Shown one piece after another: positions 1-8,965 of a stretch of 64,000 nucleotides of DNA; position 1 is the stretch's first letter, and each line of letters opens with the position of its first letter. This DNA comes from Streptococcus sp. 116-D4 (GTDB lineage Bacteria; Bacillota; Bacilli; Lactobacillales; Streptococcaceae). A program made the translations under genes and the position numbers. The notes below the pieces were generated by a model. That model searched no databases and was not told the DNA's origin. It worked only from the letters and a program-made list of their open reading frames with translations. Location: positions 1,482,001-1,546,000 of the forward strand of contig NZ_AP021887.1 of the NCBI RefSeq assembly GCF_009731465.1, in the 5' to 3' direction.

Positions 1-434
1 CCCAGACTTTCTGGGATAGAGTGGGTCGTACGGAAGAAGGACACCACAGTCCCTCCAAAATCAATCTCCGTATTCTCATCAATAACATGGAAATCATTGA
101 ATTTCTTAACTGTGTCATTTCCTTTGACAAAAAGTTTTGCCAACTCAATGGTTAACTCAGAGCCAAATACAGGTACCTTGGCTTCAGCCAAGAGATAAGG
201 CAGAGCACCAATGGCATCCGCATGCCCGTGAGTCAAGAATACCCCTGCGATACGGTCGCTATTTTCAAAAAGGTAGTCCATATTGGGAATGACCACATCC
301 ACCCCTAGTTGTTCATTTTCAGGGTATTTTAGACCTGCATCCAAAACGAAAATAGACCCATCGATTTCAGCGATATACATATTTTTCCCATTTTCACGCA
401 CACCACCAAGTGTTGTTAAACTGATATTACTCAT
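1..434 (-). CDS. rnjB: Ribonuclease J2 (N-terminal part, runs off the window)
   Basis: First 144 residues of a metallo-beta-lactamase/beta-CASP RNase; the C-terminus lies beyond base 1. RNase J1/J2 act in mRNA decay and 5' end processing in Firmicutes. The metal motif reads LTHGHADAIGAL at residues 67-78: the histidine that should end HxHxDH is alanine (A74). That decayed motif is typical of J2, the weakly active partner of J1, so J2 is preferred. ATG at 432-434 is preceded by GGAGGA. It is divided from recJ by a terminator. Confidence 0.85.
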   Translation of the reverse strand, partial: MSNISLTTLGGVRENGKNMYIAEIDGSIFVLDAGLKYPENEQLGVDVVIPNMDYLFENSDRIAGVFLTHGHADAIGALPYLLAEAKVPVFGSELTIELAKLFVKGNDTVKKFNDFHVIDENTEIDFGGTVVSFFRTTHSIPESL

Positions 435-570
435 TTTTCCTCCGAAAGCTTAATTTATCTTGATTATAGGGTTGCTGCCCTCTTATTCTAAAAGCACTAT
501 AACTTTTAGCCGAATCTTTTCCTACCATTATACCATTTTTTTGATGATTTTCAAAATGAAGATTTGTTTT

Positions 571-599
571 CAAAAAAGAGCTGGTTACCCAACTCTTTC
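571..599 (-). terminator. Terminator after recJ
   Basis: On the minus strand AAGAGTTGG pairs with CCAGCTCTT (one mismatch) and is followed by a T run. It lies 8 bases past the recJ stop. Confidence 0.7.
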
Positions 600-606
600 C
601 TATCTG

Positions 607-2841
607 CTATTCTTTTTCCATTAAAAAGTCATAAATTTCTTGCACGGTACCCAGCGCCATCATTTCTTGGTCTTTGACGGTTTGTTTAAGATTTTGGTAA
701 ATCTGACTTTCTCCGATTTCCCGCTTTGGTGCCTCTTTATTGACGGTCATGACCCCATCTTTGATGCTCACAAAGCCTAGTTCTTCAAATATTTGAATCA
801 TTTTGACCAGCAAGATTTGCTGAATATTAAGATAAGCTGCCAAATCTTTCAGCTTGTAGCGAATATCAAACTCTGGAAACTGGTAGATGGTCTTGTACAA
901 TTTGGCAAACTGCTCTCTAGTCCCATAGCCTGTCAGATAGTAGGCCTTGTCAATATCATTTTTGAAATAGACAGCAGAGAAATTCTGTTCCTGAAAAATG
1001 GTCTTCAACAGAGTAATATCCTCAGGTATGGTTTTCACGACAACCGCGTCACTAGTCGCTAAATCAGGCACTCCTCCAGCAAAATCCAAGACTGGAACTC
1101 CTTCTGGTAAGACTGCATTTTTCCCACGGATGTTAAAGAGTTGAACACCCTCCACACGCGCATCCACCATCATCAATTGGAGGGCAGTTTGACCATTCCA
1201 TTGGTTGACAGACAATTTGACTGCCAGCTCTAGATTCTTGGTTTGAGAAAACTCTGTCGCCCATCTGCCTTGGCCAAAGGCTACCACTTCAAAACTCGCC
1301 TCACCTTTGGATATTTTCAACTTGAGATGGGCATTGCCCGCCCCCATAGTACGGGCACTTTCGACTTGAAAATCCTTGATATAAAAGACAGGTTTCTGAT
1401 TGTCCATGCCAAAAGGTGCCAAACGTTCAAAGTTCTTGACTGTTTCAAGACTCAAAGTCTCCAAATCCAACTCTTCATCTAGATTTAACTTATTCTTGCC
1501 AGTAGCATCTGCACCTTTTTCACGGACATAATCTTCCAAGACATGAGATAAATCTGAGAGTTTCTCAACTTCCATCGTCATTCCTGCTGCGCCAGCATGA
1601 CCGCCAAATGCGATAAAGAGGTCGCGATGAGGATCCAAGGCTTCAAAAATATCGACCGCTTCCACACTACGAGCACTACCCTTGGCACGACCTTCCTCTA
1701 TATTGAGAACGATGACTGTCTGCCCTAGTTCTTCCAACAAACGACCAGCCACGATACCCAGAACCCCAGGATTCCAGCCTTCCTTGGCCAAGACTTGGAC
1801 CTTCTTCTCGGGGTCCACCATGGTCTTAGCTTCTTCATAGATAGACTGGACGATTTCCTTGCGCTCTTCGTTTTTCTGATGAATCATAAGGGCGATCTCG
1901 TGCGCTTCCTCATCATCAAATCCAGTCAGCAAATCAATAGCAGGATTGGGATCATCCAAACGGCCCAAGGCATTCAAACGAGGAGCAATCTGGAATCCAA
2001 CCGTTTCTTCTGTCACTTCATTCGCAGCAATACCAGCCATGTCCAGCATTTCTTGTAAACCAATGCGCTGAGTATGTCCCAGCATTTCCAGACCATACTG
2101 AACCAAGATACGGTTCTCATCTGTCAAACTAACCATATCAGCAATGGTACCGATAGCAACCAAATCAAGCAATTCCACTTGTACTTCTTCTAAAAGGGCA
2201 CAAGCCAGCTTGAAAGCCACTCCACAACCAGCCAAGTATTTGAAAGGATAGTCCGCATCTGGATGCTCAGGATGGACAATAGCATAGGCATCTGGTAAGG
2301 TTTCAGGCATGGAATGGTGGTCAGTCACAATGACATCTACCCCCATAGACTGGGCCAGTTCAATAGCTTCGTGACCTGCAACCCCATTGTCGACTGTCAC
2401 AATCAAGGAAATTCCTTCTTGCTCGATAAAGTATTTATAGACACTGGCATTAGGGCCATAGCCATCGGTAAAACGATTTGGCAGATAAACACGGCACTCG
2501 GCGCCAAGTTGTTCCAAACTTTCCTTCACAATCGAAGCCGAAGTCATACCATCCGCATCATAATCTCCATAGATGAGAATATTTTCCCCTTCTTCAATGG
2601 CCTGACGAATTCGTTCCACTGCCTTGTCCATATCATGGAGCAGATAAGGATCGTGCAAGTCCTCTAAGGAAGGCTCTAAAAACTTATTCAGACTTTCTTG
2701 GTCCTGAATCCCTCTCTCAAACAATAACCGAGCCACCTCAGGACCCAGTCCAGCCTTCTTGGCTATCTTTGTAAAATCCGCATCTTCAACCTGTGGGGCA
2801 AACTGCCATTCATAAGTAGGTGTTATCAAAAAGACATCCAC
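607..2841 (-). CDS. recJ: Single-stranded-DNA-specific exonuclease RecJ
   Basis: 744 aa, normal length for the Gram-positive form. RecJ is a 5'-3' ssDNA exonuclease used in recombinational and mismatch/base-excision repair. The DHH phosphoesterase motifs are visible: DYDADG near residue 95 and TDHH near 173, followed by the DHHA1 region with a GGHAGAAG motif near 418. An OB-fold and the C-terminal extension seen in streptococcal RecJ follow. Start: the first ATG (2841) has only a weak purine-rich stretch upstream, so the exact start is less sure than the product. It is transcribed away from the permease remnant. Confidence 0.93.
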   Translation of the reverse strand: MDVFLITPTYEWQFAPQVEDADFTKIAKKAGLGPEVARLLFERGIQDQESLNKFLEPSLEDLHDPYLLHDMDKAVERIRQAIEEGENILIYGDYDADGMTSASIVKESLEQLGAECRVYLPNRFTDGYGPNASVYKYFIEQEGISLIVTVDNGVAGHEAIELAQSMGVDVIVTDHHSMPETLPDAYAIVHPEHPDADYPFKYLAGCGVAFKLACALLEEVQVELLDLVAIGTIADMVSLTDENRILVQYGLEMLGHTQRIGLQEMLDMAGIAANEVTEETVGFQIAPRLNALGRLDDPNPAIDLLTGFDDEEAHEIALMIHQKNEERKEIVQSIYEEAKTMVDPEKKVQVLAKEGWNPGVLGIVAGRLLEELGQTVIVLNIEEGRAKGSARSVEAVDIFEALDPHRDLFIAFGGHAGAAGMTMEVEKLSDLSHVLEDYVREKGADATGKNKLNLDEELDLETLSLETVKNFERLAPFGMDNQKPVFYIKDFQVESARTMGAGNAHLKLKISKGEASFEVVAFGQGRWATEFSQTKNLELAVKLSVNQWNGQTALQLMMVDARVEGVQLFNIRGKNAVLPEGVPVLDFAGGVPDLATSDAVVVKTIPEDITLLKTIFQEQNFSAVYFKNDIDKAYYLTGYGTREQFAKLYKTIYQFPEFDIRYKLKDLAAYLNIQQILLVKMIQIFEELGFVSIKDGVMTVNKEAPKREIGESQIYQNLKQTVKDQEMMALGTVQEIYDFLMEKE

Positions 2842-2941
2842 TCTTTCTAAGAATTCTATTGCTTCATTATAACATGATTTAGGCTTTTTCTCTATCCGGA
2901 TTGCTTTCTACAAAAATTTTACTAACTTTTTCTGATATGAT

Positions 2942-2970
2942 TTGACAAGAAAAATCTTTTGGTGTAGAAT
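2942..2970 (+). promoter_or_regulatory. Sigma-A-type promoter left in front of the permease remnant
   Basis: TTGACA (2942-2947), 17-base spacer, TAGAAT (2965-2970). It points at the truncated permease, so an apparently good promoter now drives a dead gene. Confidence 0.6.
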
Positions 2971-2994
2971 CGTGTAATAAAATCTAACACAAAG

Positions 2995-3320
2995 GGGATT
3001 CCTTACCAGCAGGAATGTCGCAAGGATTTACCTCAGCCCAAATCCTCTACCACATCATTCTCCCACAAGCCATTCGTAAAATGCTGCCAGCCATCATTTC
3101 TCAGTTTGTGACCGTGATTAAGGATACCAGCCTCCTCTACTCTGTTATCGCCCTACAAGAACTCTTTGGAGCTAGCCAAATTCTCATGGGCCGTTATTTC
3201 GAACCAGAGCAGGTCTTCAGTCTGTATATCCTGATTGCCCTCATCTACTTCAGCTTTAACCTAGCCATTTCTAGCCTTTCTCATATGCTAGCCAAACGTT
3301 GGCAACAAGCTGCAGAATAA
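2995..3320 (+). pseudogene. Remnant of a polar amino-acid ABC transporter permease (GlnP/HisM type)
   Basis: About 100 C-terminal residues of a BPD-type permease are intact from MSQGFTSAQILYHIILPQA, with the EAA-loop remnant and two to three hydrophobic segments. Full-length proteins are about 220 aa. Just upstream the frame reads GDSLPAGMSQGFT, resembling the family's S-I-P-x-G loop but with residues missing. The N-terminal membrane segments are absent and a promoter lies directly in front, so a large internal deletion is likely. No binding protein, ATPase or second permease is nearby. Probably non-functional. Confidence 0.75.
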
Positions 3321-3425
3321 TACTCTTCGAAAATCAAATTCAAACCACGTCAGCTTCACCTTGCCGTACTCAAGTACAGCCTGCGTCTAGCTTCCTAGTT
3401 TGCTCTTTGATTTTCATTGAGTATA
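3321..3425 (+). repeat. BOX element (boxA-boxC, no boxB)
   Basis: Begins TACTCTTCGAAAATC, contains the boxA core (CCACGTCAGCTTCACCTTGCCGTA) in a slightly diverged form, then boxC ending TTTGATTTTCATTGAGTATA. It starts at the permease stop codon. A second copy lies at 41221-41328 in the opposite orientation and a diverged one at 63857-63968. Confidence 0.85.
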
Positions 3426-3432
3426 AACAGCC

Positions 3433-3458
3433 ACTCTCCAGTTCATTGGAGAGTTTTT
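3433..3458 (+). terminator. Terminator after permease remnant and BOX
   Basis: ACTCTCCA / TGGAGAGT stem with 6-base loop followed by TTTTT. Confidence 0.8.
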
Positions 3459-3471
3459 CTACGCCATCTCA

Positions 3472-3502
3472 AAAAACACTGCCAGATTTCTAGCAGTGTT
3501 TT
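3472..3502 (-). terminator. Terminator after msmK
   Basis: AAAACACTGC / GCAGTGTTTT stem; on the minus strand it continues into a T run 15 bases past the msmK stop. Confidence 0.8.
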
Positions 3503-3516
3503 GAGTTTTATTTATC

Positions 3517-4647
3517 TTAGTAAACTGTTTTTTCAGTTTCTACATCAAAGAAGTGTGCTTTGTTCAAGTCAAATCCAAGTTCAACTGTTGCACCTGTTTG
3601 CAAGTAGTCACGAGCATCAACTTTGGCAACAAATTCATCTTTACCAACTTGGCAGTAAAGGTGAGATTCTGAACCAAGTAATTCTGATACAGAGATAGTA
3701 GCTTTGACAACTGATTCTGGGAATGTTTCAAGGAAAGCAGGTTCTGCATTCACATCTTCTGGACGGATACCGAAGATCAATTCTTTACCTTCGTAACCTT
3801 TTTCACGAAGAACTTTCAATGCTCCTTCTGGAACTTTCAAGCGGAAACCGTCAGATACAATTTCGCTACCAACCAATTTCACGTTGATAAAGTTCATAGC
3901 CGGGCTTCCGATGAATCCTGCTACGAATTTGTTCACTGGGTTTTTGTAAACTTCTTGAGGAGTACCGATTTGTTCTACACGTCCGATAGTACCTGTACCA
4001 GCAGGGTTCTTAGTTGCTGACATGATAACGATACGGTCTGCAAGTGTCATCGCTTCTGTTTGGTCGTGCGTTACGTAGATAGTTGTAGCTCCGATACGGC
4101 GGTGGATTTTCGCAATTTCAGCACGCATTGATACACGAAGTTTTGCATCCAAGTTTGACAAAGGTTCGTCCATCAAGAATACTTTGGCATCACGGACGAT
4201 TGCACGACCCATGGCAACACGTTGACGTTGACCACCTGAAAGGTCAGCTGGTTTACGATCCAAGAATTCTTTCAAACCAAGAATTTCTGCTGCTTCTTGT
4301 ACACGTTTGTCGATGTCTTCTTTGCTGTATTTACGCAATTTCAAACCGAAAGCCATGTTGTCATAAACAGTCATGTGTGGGTAAAGAGCGTAGTTTTGGA
4401 ATACCATGGCGATGTCACGGTCTTTTGGAGCTACGTCGTTGACAACCACGCCATCGATAGATGCAGTACCTTCTGTAATATCTTCAAGACCAGCGATCAT
4501 ACGAAGAGTTGTTGATTTACCACATCCTGAAGGACCTACGAAAACGATAAATTCTTTGTCTTTGATATCCAAGTTGAAGTCTTCAACTGAGTAGTGTTCG
4601 CTGTTTGGATATTTTTTGTAAATATTTTTAAGATTCAATTCTACCAT
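3517..4647 (-). CDS. msmK: Sugar ABC transporter ATPase MsmK
   Basis: 376 aa, MalK/MsmK family. In streptococci this ATPase energises several carbohydrate ABC importers whose operons lack their own ATPase, which fits a gene standing alone here. Seen: Walker [10 protein letters not shown] near residues 38-46, signature [14 protein letters not shown] near 135, Walker [14 protein letters not shown], switch histidine in THD, and a C-terminal MalK-type regulatory/TOBE region with GIRPEDV. Start 4647 has AAAGGAG upstream. A CcpA-like palindrome lies 41-55 bases before the start, suggesting catabolite control. Confidence 0.93.
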   Translation of the reverse strand: MVELNLKNIYKKYPNSEHYSVEDFNLDIKDKEFIVFVGPSGCGKSTTLRMIAGLEDITEGTASIDGVVVNDVAPKDRDIAMVFQNYALYPHMTVYDNMAFGLKLRKYSKEDIDKRVQEAAEILGLKEFLDRKPADLSGGQRQRVAMGRAIVRDAKVFLMDEPLSNLDAKLRVSMRAEIAKIHRRIGATTIYVTHDQTEAMTLADRIVIMSATKNPAGTGTIGRVEQIGTPQEVYKNPVNKFVAGFIGSPAMNFINVKLVGSEIVSDGFRLKVPEGALKVLREKGYEGKELIFGIRPEDVNAEPAFLETFPESVVKATISVSELLGSESHLYCQVGKDEFVAKVDARDYLQTGATVELGFDLNKAHFFDVETEKTVY

Positions 4648-4687
4648 GAGGTGAACTCCTTTTGTCTTTTGATAGTTTTATTATAAA

Positions 4688-4702
4688 TGAAAACGCTTTA
4701 CA
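4688..4702 (-). promoter_or_regulatory. cre-like palindrome upstream of msmK
   Basis: TGAAAACGCTTTACA resembles the CcpA site (TGWAANCGNTNWCA) with a one-base length difference. On the minus strand a TATAAT-like -10 follows directly, so binding would cover the promoter. Confidence 0.5.
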
Positions 4703-4731
4703 TTTCTATGGCAAGGTGACCAAAAAAATAA

Positions 4732-4761
4732 AAAAGTTCTGTGCAACTTGCACAAAACTTT
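4732..4761 (-). terminator. Terminator after the PucR-type regulator
   Basis: Inverted repeat of AAAGTT-TGTGCAA with TTGCACA-AACTTT, followed on the minus strand by TTTTTT. It overlaps the stop codon. Confidence 0.75.
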
Positions 4762-5629
4762 AGAGAATATCTGGTAAAATCAATTGATAACACAGGGTCA
4801 GATCCGTCAATTCCTTCAACTGAAGCCCTGTCAACTCTTCCCATTTATCAATCTTGTATTGGAGAGAATTGCGGTGCAGATAGAGTTGCTGGGCTGTTTT
4901 AGTAAGAACAGCACTATTTTCCCAAAGAGAGAGAATGATTTCCTGAATCTGATCTTGATCCAAGATTGTCTGGTGCAGGCATTCCTTGGTTACCTTCAAG
5001 TCCACTAGTCTTTCTCCCATACTCCACAGATAAAGTTGAGAAAATGTATGAACACCTTGGTGACCCTGACGCCACCAAGTCTTAAATAAATCCCGCTCCG
5101 CTTTGATTAAGTCGGATAGGGCTTGATGACCTGTCTGAGACCAAACCTGGCCTAACATGATGGATAAACGTACTCCAAAATCATATTCTACGGCTTCCAA
5201 GGTATCCATCAAGATAGAGCGAACGGATGTGTATTTATCTTGTTGAAGTACGAAAACATAATCCTGAGCACCAACCTGAATCACTGTTTGACAATTCGGA
5301 AAAAGAGTCCGCATCATGTCTAGCCAAGAGGATAGATTTTCCTGTTGAAAATAGGATAGGTGACAATAGACAAGTTGCAACTTTTTAAAGTTTTGCGGTG
5401 CCTGTCCCTTGCCCTCAATCAGAAAAGAATACCAAGGATTGAGCGAACGAGCCTGCTCCTGCTGGGTTAAGAGAGCTACCAGTTGTTTTTCACGCTCACT
5501 GAGCCCAGCTTCCTCCAGCAAAATCCACTGCCGAGAAGCCAAAGGGAGTGTGAGATAGCCCTCTTTCTCTACTGGTTGGTCTGAAATCTGAGCCTCAGGA
5601 AACCAGTCTTGTAGTTCTTTTGCCATCAT
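4760..5629 (-). CDS. PucR-type helix-turn-helix regulator (CdaR-like)
   Basis: 289 aa. The C-terminal 50 residues (LYLHRNSLQYKIDKWEELTG) are a PucR/CdaR HTH_30 DNA-binding domain; the N-terminal 230 residues carry no domain I can name. Its stop is 112 bases before the msmK start on the same strand, so it may belong to sugar-transport control, but a terminator separates them. The start is 3 bases after the mrnC stop; the Shine-Dalgarno GGAGG lies inside the end of mrnC, implying translational coupling. Target genes unknown. Confidence 0.7.
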   Translation of the reverse strand: MMAKELQDWFPEAQISDQPVEKEGYLTLPLASRQWILLEEAGLSEREKQLVALLTQQEQARSLNPWYSFLIEGKGQAPQNFKKLQLVYCHLSYFQQENLSSWLDMMRTLFPNCQTVIQVGAQDYVFVLQQDKYTSVRSILMDTLEAVEYDFGVRLSIMLGQVWSQTGHQALSDLIKAERDLFKTWWRQGHQGVHTFSQLYLWSMGERLVDLKVTKECLHQTILDQDQIQEIILSLWENSAVLTKTAQQLYLHRNSLQYKIDKWEELTGLQLKELTDLTLCYQLILPDIL

Positions 5630-5632
5630 GTC

Positions 5633-6019
5633 CTAGCCCTCCACTTTTTGGATACACCACGAAATCAAGCTCTCAAGACGTTCTAGATTTTCTGTCATAT
5701 GAAGATAGCCCATGACGGCTTCAAAACCAGTGGACATACGGTAGGTCACCACATCAGCATTTTTAGCCTTTGTGTGGCTATTGGTGTTGCGACCACGTTT
5801 GTAGATTTCTTCTTCTTTTTCCGTCAGGACTTGCTCCTCCAACATAAGGGCAATCAGGCGGGCCTGAGCCTTGGCTGAGACATACTTGGTCGCTTCTTGA
5901 TGGAGTTTATTGGGTTTGGTCATGCCTTTAAGGATGAGATGGCGGCGAATATACATGGAGTAAACGGCGTCACCCTCAAAAGCTAACGCAATCCCGTTAA
6001 TGAGATTGACATCAATCAC
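5633..6019 (-). CDS. mrnC: Mini-ribonuclease 3
   Basis: 128 aa, a RNase III catalytic domain without the dsRNA-binding domain; matures 23S rRNA ends in Firmicutes. Seen: the acidic motif ALAFEGDAVYSMYIR near residues 11-25 and the late KAKNADVVTYRMSTGFEAVMGYL helix with the second acidic set. Start overlaps the cysS stop by 8 bases, the usual cysS-mrnC arrangement. Confidence 0.92.
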   Translation of the reverse strand: MIDVNLINGIALAFEGDAVYSMYIRRHLILKGMTKPNKLHQEATKYVSAKAQARLIALMLEEQVLTEKEEEIYKRGRNTNSHTKAKNADVVTYRMSTGFEAVMGYLHMTENLERLESLISWCIQKVEG

Positions 6020-7355
6020 GAGTCCACCTCACTCCATCCTTGGTGTCAAGGAGCTTAATTCCCTGAGTAGCCAATTGGTCACGGATTTGGTCCGCTGTTG
6101 CAAAGTCACGATTGGCACGCGCCTCTTGGCGTTTTTGGATCAAGGCTTCAATCTCTTCATCCAAAACTTCCTCAACAAAGACAACTCCAAAGACTTCCAA
6201 CATGGCAGTAAGAGCTTCCTTGACAGCTGCATCATAGTTTCCTGAGTTGATCCACTTGGCCATTTCAAAGACAACTGTGATTCCATTTGCAGTGTTAAAA
6301 TCTTCATCCATAGCCGCTACAAACTTATCTTTAAAGTCTTGTAACTCCCCCGCATCCACAGTTCCAGTAAATGGTTGCTCGTAAGTGTTCTTCAGATACT
6401 TGAGATTTGTCTCGGCATCACGAACTGCTTTTTCTGTGAAGTTGATAGGCTTGCGGTAATGCTGAGTAGCGAAGAAGAAACGAAGCACTTGGCCATCAAT
6501 GGTCTTGAGGGCATCATGTACTGTGATGAAATTCCCCAAGGACTTAGACATCTTGACATTGTCGATATTGACAAAACCATTGTGCATCCAGTAGTTGGCA
6601 AAGGTCTTGCCTGTTTTAGCTTCAGACTGGGCAATTTCGTTAGTATGGTGAGGAAATTCTAGATCAGCTCCACCACCGTGGATATCAATAGTATCGCCCA
6701 AAATTTCTGTTGACATAACCGAACACTCGATATGCCAGCCCGGTCGACCAGGTCCCCAAGGACTATCCCAAGAAATCTCTCCCGGTTTGGCAGATTTCCA
6801 TAGGGCAAAGTCTACAGGATTTTCCTTACGAACCGTTTCTTCATCGGTACGACCTGAAGCACCTAGCTCCAAGTCTTCCAAGGTTTTATTGGCCAACTTG
6901 GCATAGTTGTGAGATTTTTCCACACGAAAATAGACATCTCCTTGACTCTCGTAGGCAAAGCCTTTTTCAATCAAGTCTCCCACAAAGCGGATAATGTCAG
7001 CCATAAACTCCACTACACGCGGATGGCGAGTCGCAGGTTTAACGCCCAAGGCCGTCACATCCTCACGAAAGGCAGCGATGTACTTGTCCGCTACCTCCTG
7101 AGGCGTGATTCCTTCTTCCTTGGCACGGTTGATAATCTTATCATCCACATCTGTAAAATTGGAAATATAGGCAACCTCGTAGCCACGGTATTCGAAGTAT
7201 CGGCGAATCGTATCAAAAGCTACCGTCGAACGGGCATTCCCCACATGGATATAGTTGTACACCGTTGGCCCACAAACATACATCTTGACTTTTTCGTCCT
7301 CAATCGGGACAAACTCTCGCAAATCACGAGACATGGTGTCGTAGATTTTAATCAT
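6012..7355 (-). CDS. cysS: Cysteinyl-tRNA synthetase
   Basis: 447 aa, complete class I synthetase. Seen: HIGH-type motif YIHVGNAR at residues 35-42, zinc ligands C28, the CSVM cysteine near 209 and the HHTNE motif near 234, and the KMSKSLGN loop near 267. Charges tRNA-Cys in the cytosol. It sits downstream of cysE (cysteine synthesis) with a GNAT gene between, grouping cysteine supply and use. Confidence 0.95.
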   Translation of the reverse strand: MIKIYDTMSRDLREFVPIEDEKVKMYVCGPTVYNYIHVGNARSTVAFDTIRRYFEYRGYEVAYISNFTDVDDKIINRAKEEGITPQEVADKYIAAFREDVTALGVKPATRHPRVVEFMADIIRFVGDLIEKGFAYESQGDVYFRVEKSHNYAKLANKTLEDLELGASGRTDEETVRKENPVDFALWKSAKPGEISWDSPWGPGRPGWHIECSVMSTEILGDTIDIHGGGADLEFPHHTNEIAQSEAKTGKTFANYWMHNGFVNIDNVKMSKSLGNFITVHDALKTIDGQVLRFFFATQHYRKPINFTEKAVRDAETNLKYLKNTYEQPFTGTVDAGELQDFKDKFVAAMDEDFNTANGITVVFEMAKWINSGNYDAAVKEALTAMLEVFGVVFVEEVLDEEIEALIQKRQEARANRDFATADQIRDQLATQGIKLLDTKDGVRWTRD

Positions 7356-7436
7356 AAATCATAATCAGGAAAGCTAAAATCCAAGATTAGTTCATTACAT
7401 CACTAAAATTTCAATTGAATTTCAGTCCGAATATCT

Positions 7437-8321
7437 CTACACTTCGGAATCCCTTGCTCCTTTCTCATTCAGATAAACTACCTGAGTCTGTTTGACAAAG
7501 CCAATTTTTTCATACAAACGCTTGGCACCTACATTGCTATCTTCCACTGCAATCTGAAATTCCTTATCATTTTGCTCAATCAATTGGTTGACAAGGGATT
7601 TTGCTAAGTAGCTTCCATAGCCTTTCCCACGTTCAAGTTCTGATATTGCTAAACCGTAGAAGTAATTCGTATTAGTCGATAAATCTACCGTGCAAGTTCC
7701 AATAACCTGACCGTCTTTTAATAAAACATATAGGCGACTTTCTGGATCTTTCAGAGCTTCAGCGACATATCTATCCTCAACTTCTCTAGATTCATGTTCC
7801 CCTAAAAATGCCTGAAATTTCAACTGACTAATTTGATCCTGATACGAGCTATCTGCTAACAAAACTTCAAGATTGGAAACATTTGCTAACGGATAAGGTT
7901 TTCTATCCTTACCTAACCAAGTTTCTGTCTCTTCATCCTCGACCAATCCCCAGTTGCTGACAAAATCAGGATGGCGGTCTAGAAAAACACGCTCTGTCCG
8001 AAAAGTAACTGAATGAATCGGAAAAGAAGCTGTTTCTCTCTCAAATCTAGTAAACAATGCCCGCGCAACCCCTTGACGGCGATGATCTGGATGAACCAGT
8101 ATCGTCACTTCCACATCTTGGTCATCTGCATAGACAGTTAATAAACCAACAAGTTCGCCTTTTTCATAATAAAGGAAAAAGGCGGGCATGTTTGGGTCAA
8201 AATTAAGCATGTTAGAGAGATAGGGATCTCGATAGGTACCGTCATAGTTTTGGCAATAGTTAATTAGTTTTTTCGCCTCAGATAACTCCTCTTGGCTCAA
8301 CTTGTTTCTTGCTTGAATCAT
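7437..8321 (-). CDS. Tandem GNAT-family acetyltransferase
   Basis: 294 aa with two GNAT folds. The first (about residues 10-140) has VHPDHRRQGVARALF; the second (about 165-290) has AISELERGKGYGSYLAKSL, both acetyl-CoA pyrophosphate-binding loops (Q/RxxGxG/A). Substrate unknown. It lies 11 bases after cysE and about 80 before cysS on the same strand, so it is probably cotranscribed with them. Confidence 0.85.
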   Translation of the reverse strand: MIQARNKLSQEELSEAKKLINYCQNYDGTYRDPYLSNMLNFDPNMPAFFLYYEKGELVGLLTVYADDQDVEVTILVHPDHRRQGVARALFTRFERETASFPIHSVTFRTERVFLDRHPDFVSNWGLVEDEETETWLGKDRKPYPLANVSNLEVLLADSSYQDQISQLKFQAFLGEHESREVEDRYVAEALKDPESRLYVLLKDGQVIGTCTVDLSTNTNYFYGLAISELERGKGYGSYLAKSLVNQLIEQNDKEFQIAVEDSNVGAKRLYEKIGFVKQTQVVYLNEKGARDSEV

Positions 8322-8332
8322 ATAGATATCCT

Positions 8333-8950
8333 CTACAAACCAGACGATCTGTGACTGGCTTCTTTAGCCTGCTCGAGTTTATTGACGTAGTACTCTCTTT
8401 TTTCTTCGACTTCGTGAATGACGGGCTCATCTTTCTTACCATGTACACGGACAATCTTGGCAGGAATACCGACAACTGTCACATCACTAGGAACATCTGC
8501 TACGACAACTGCTGCAGCACCAATCTTGGCATTTTCACCGATTTCTACTGGTCCAATAACTTGGGCGTGGGCTGATATGAGAGCTCCTTTACGAACGGTC
8601 GGATGGCGTTTGCCAACATCCTTCCCAGTCCCACCAAGAGTTACCCCGTGGTAGAGAAGAACCCCTTTTTCAACGATAGCCGTCTCCCCAATTACAAGAC
8701 CTGAACCATGGTCGATAAAGACACCTGAATCAATCTGGGCACCTGGATGAATCTCAATCTGAGTCCAAAAGCGCCAAAACTGACTATGCATACGAGCCAG
8801 GAGTTTGAAGCCGTGCTTCCAGAGAAAATGGGAGAGACGGTGGGCCGCCAAGGCCTTAACACCTGGATAAGTCAGCAAAACCTCCAAAGTGGTGCGGGCC
8901 GCTGGATCATTTTCTTTTACGATATCAATGGTTTCGCGCCACCATCCCAT
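8333..8950 (-). CDS. cysE: Serine O-acetyltransferase
   Basis: 205 aa, makes O-acetylserine from serine and acetyl-CoA, the first step of cysteine synthesis. N-terminal helical region, then left-handed beta-helix hexapeptide repeats from about residue 65 (IEIHPGAQIDSGVFIDHG, VIGETAIVEKGVLLYHGVTLGGTGK). The HG histidine and the GTGKDVGKRHPT loop are the usual active-site parts. Start codon is 16 bases after the pnp stop. Confidence 0.92.
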   Translation of the reverse strand: MGWWRETIDIVKENDPAARTTLEVLLTYPGVKALAAHRLSHFLWKHGFKLLARMHSQFWRFWTQIEIHPGAQIDSGVFIDHGSGLVIGETAIVEKGVLLYHGVTLGGTGKDVGKRHPTVRKGALISAHAQVIGPVEIGENAKIGAAAVVVADVPSDVTVVGIPAKIVRVHGKKDEPVIHEVEEKREYYVNKLEQAKEASHRSSGL

Positions 8951-8965
8951 ACATTTCTCCTTTTC

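Noticed and set aside
3321..3425. RUP element
   Set aside because: The sequence holds the boxA and boxC cores (including the stretch used for BOX typing) and lacks IS630-like ends, so it is BOX.
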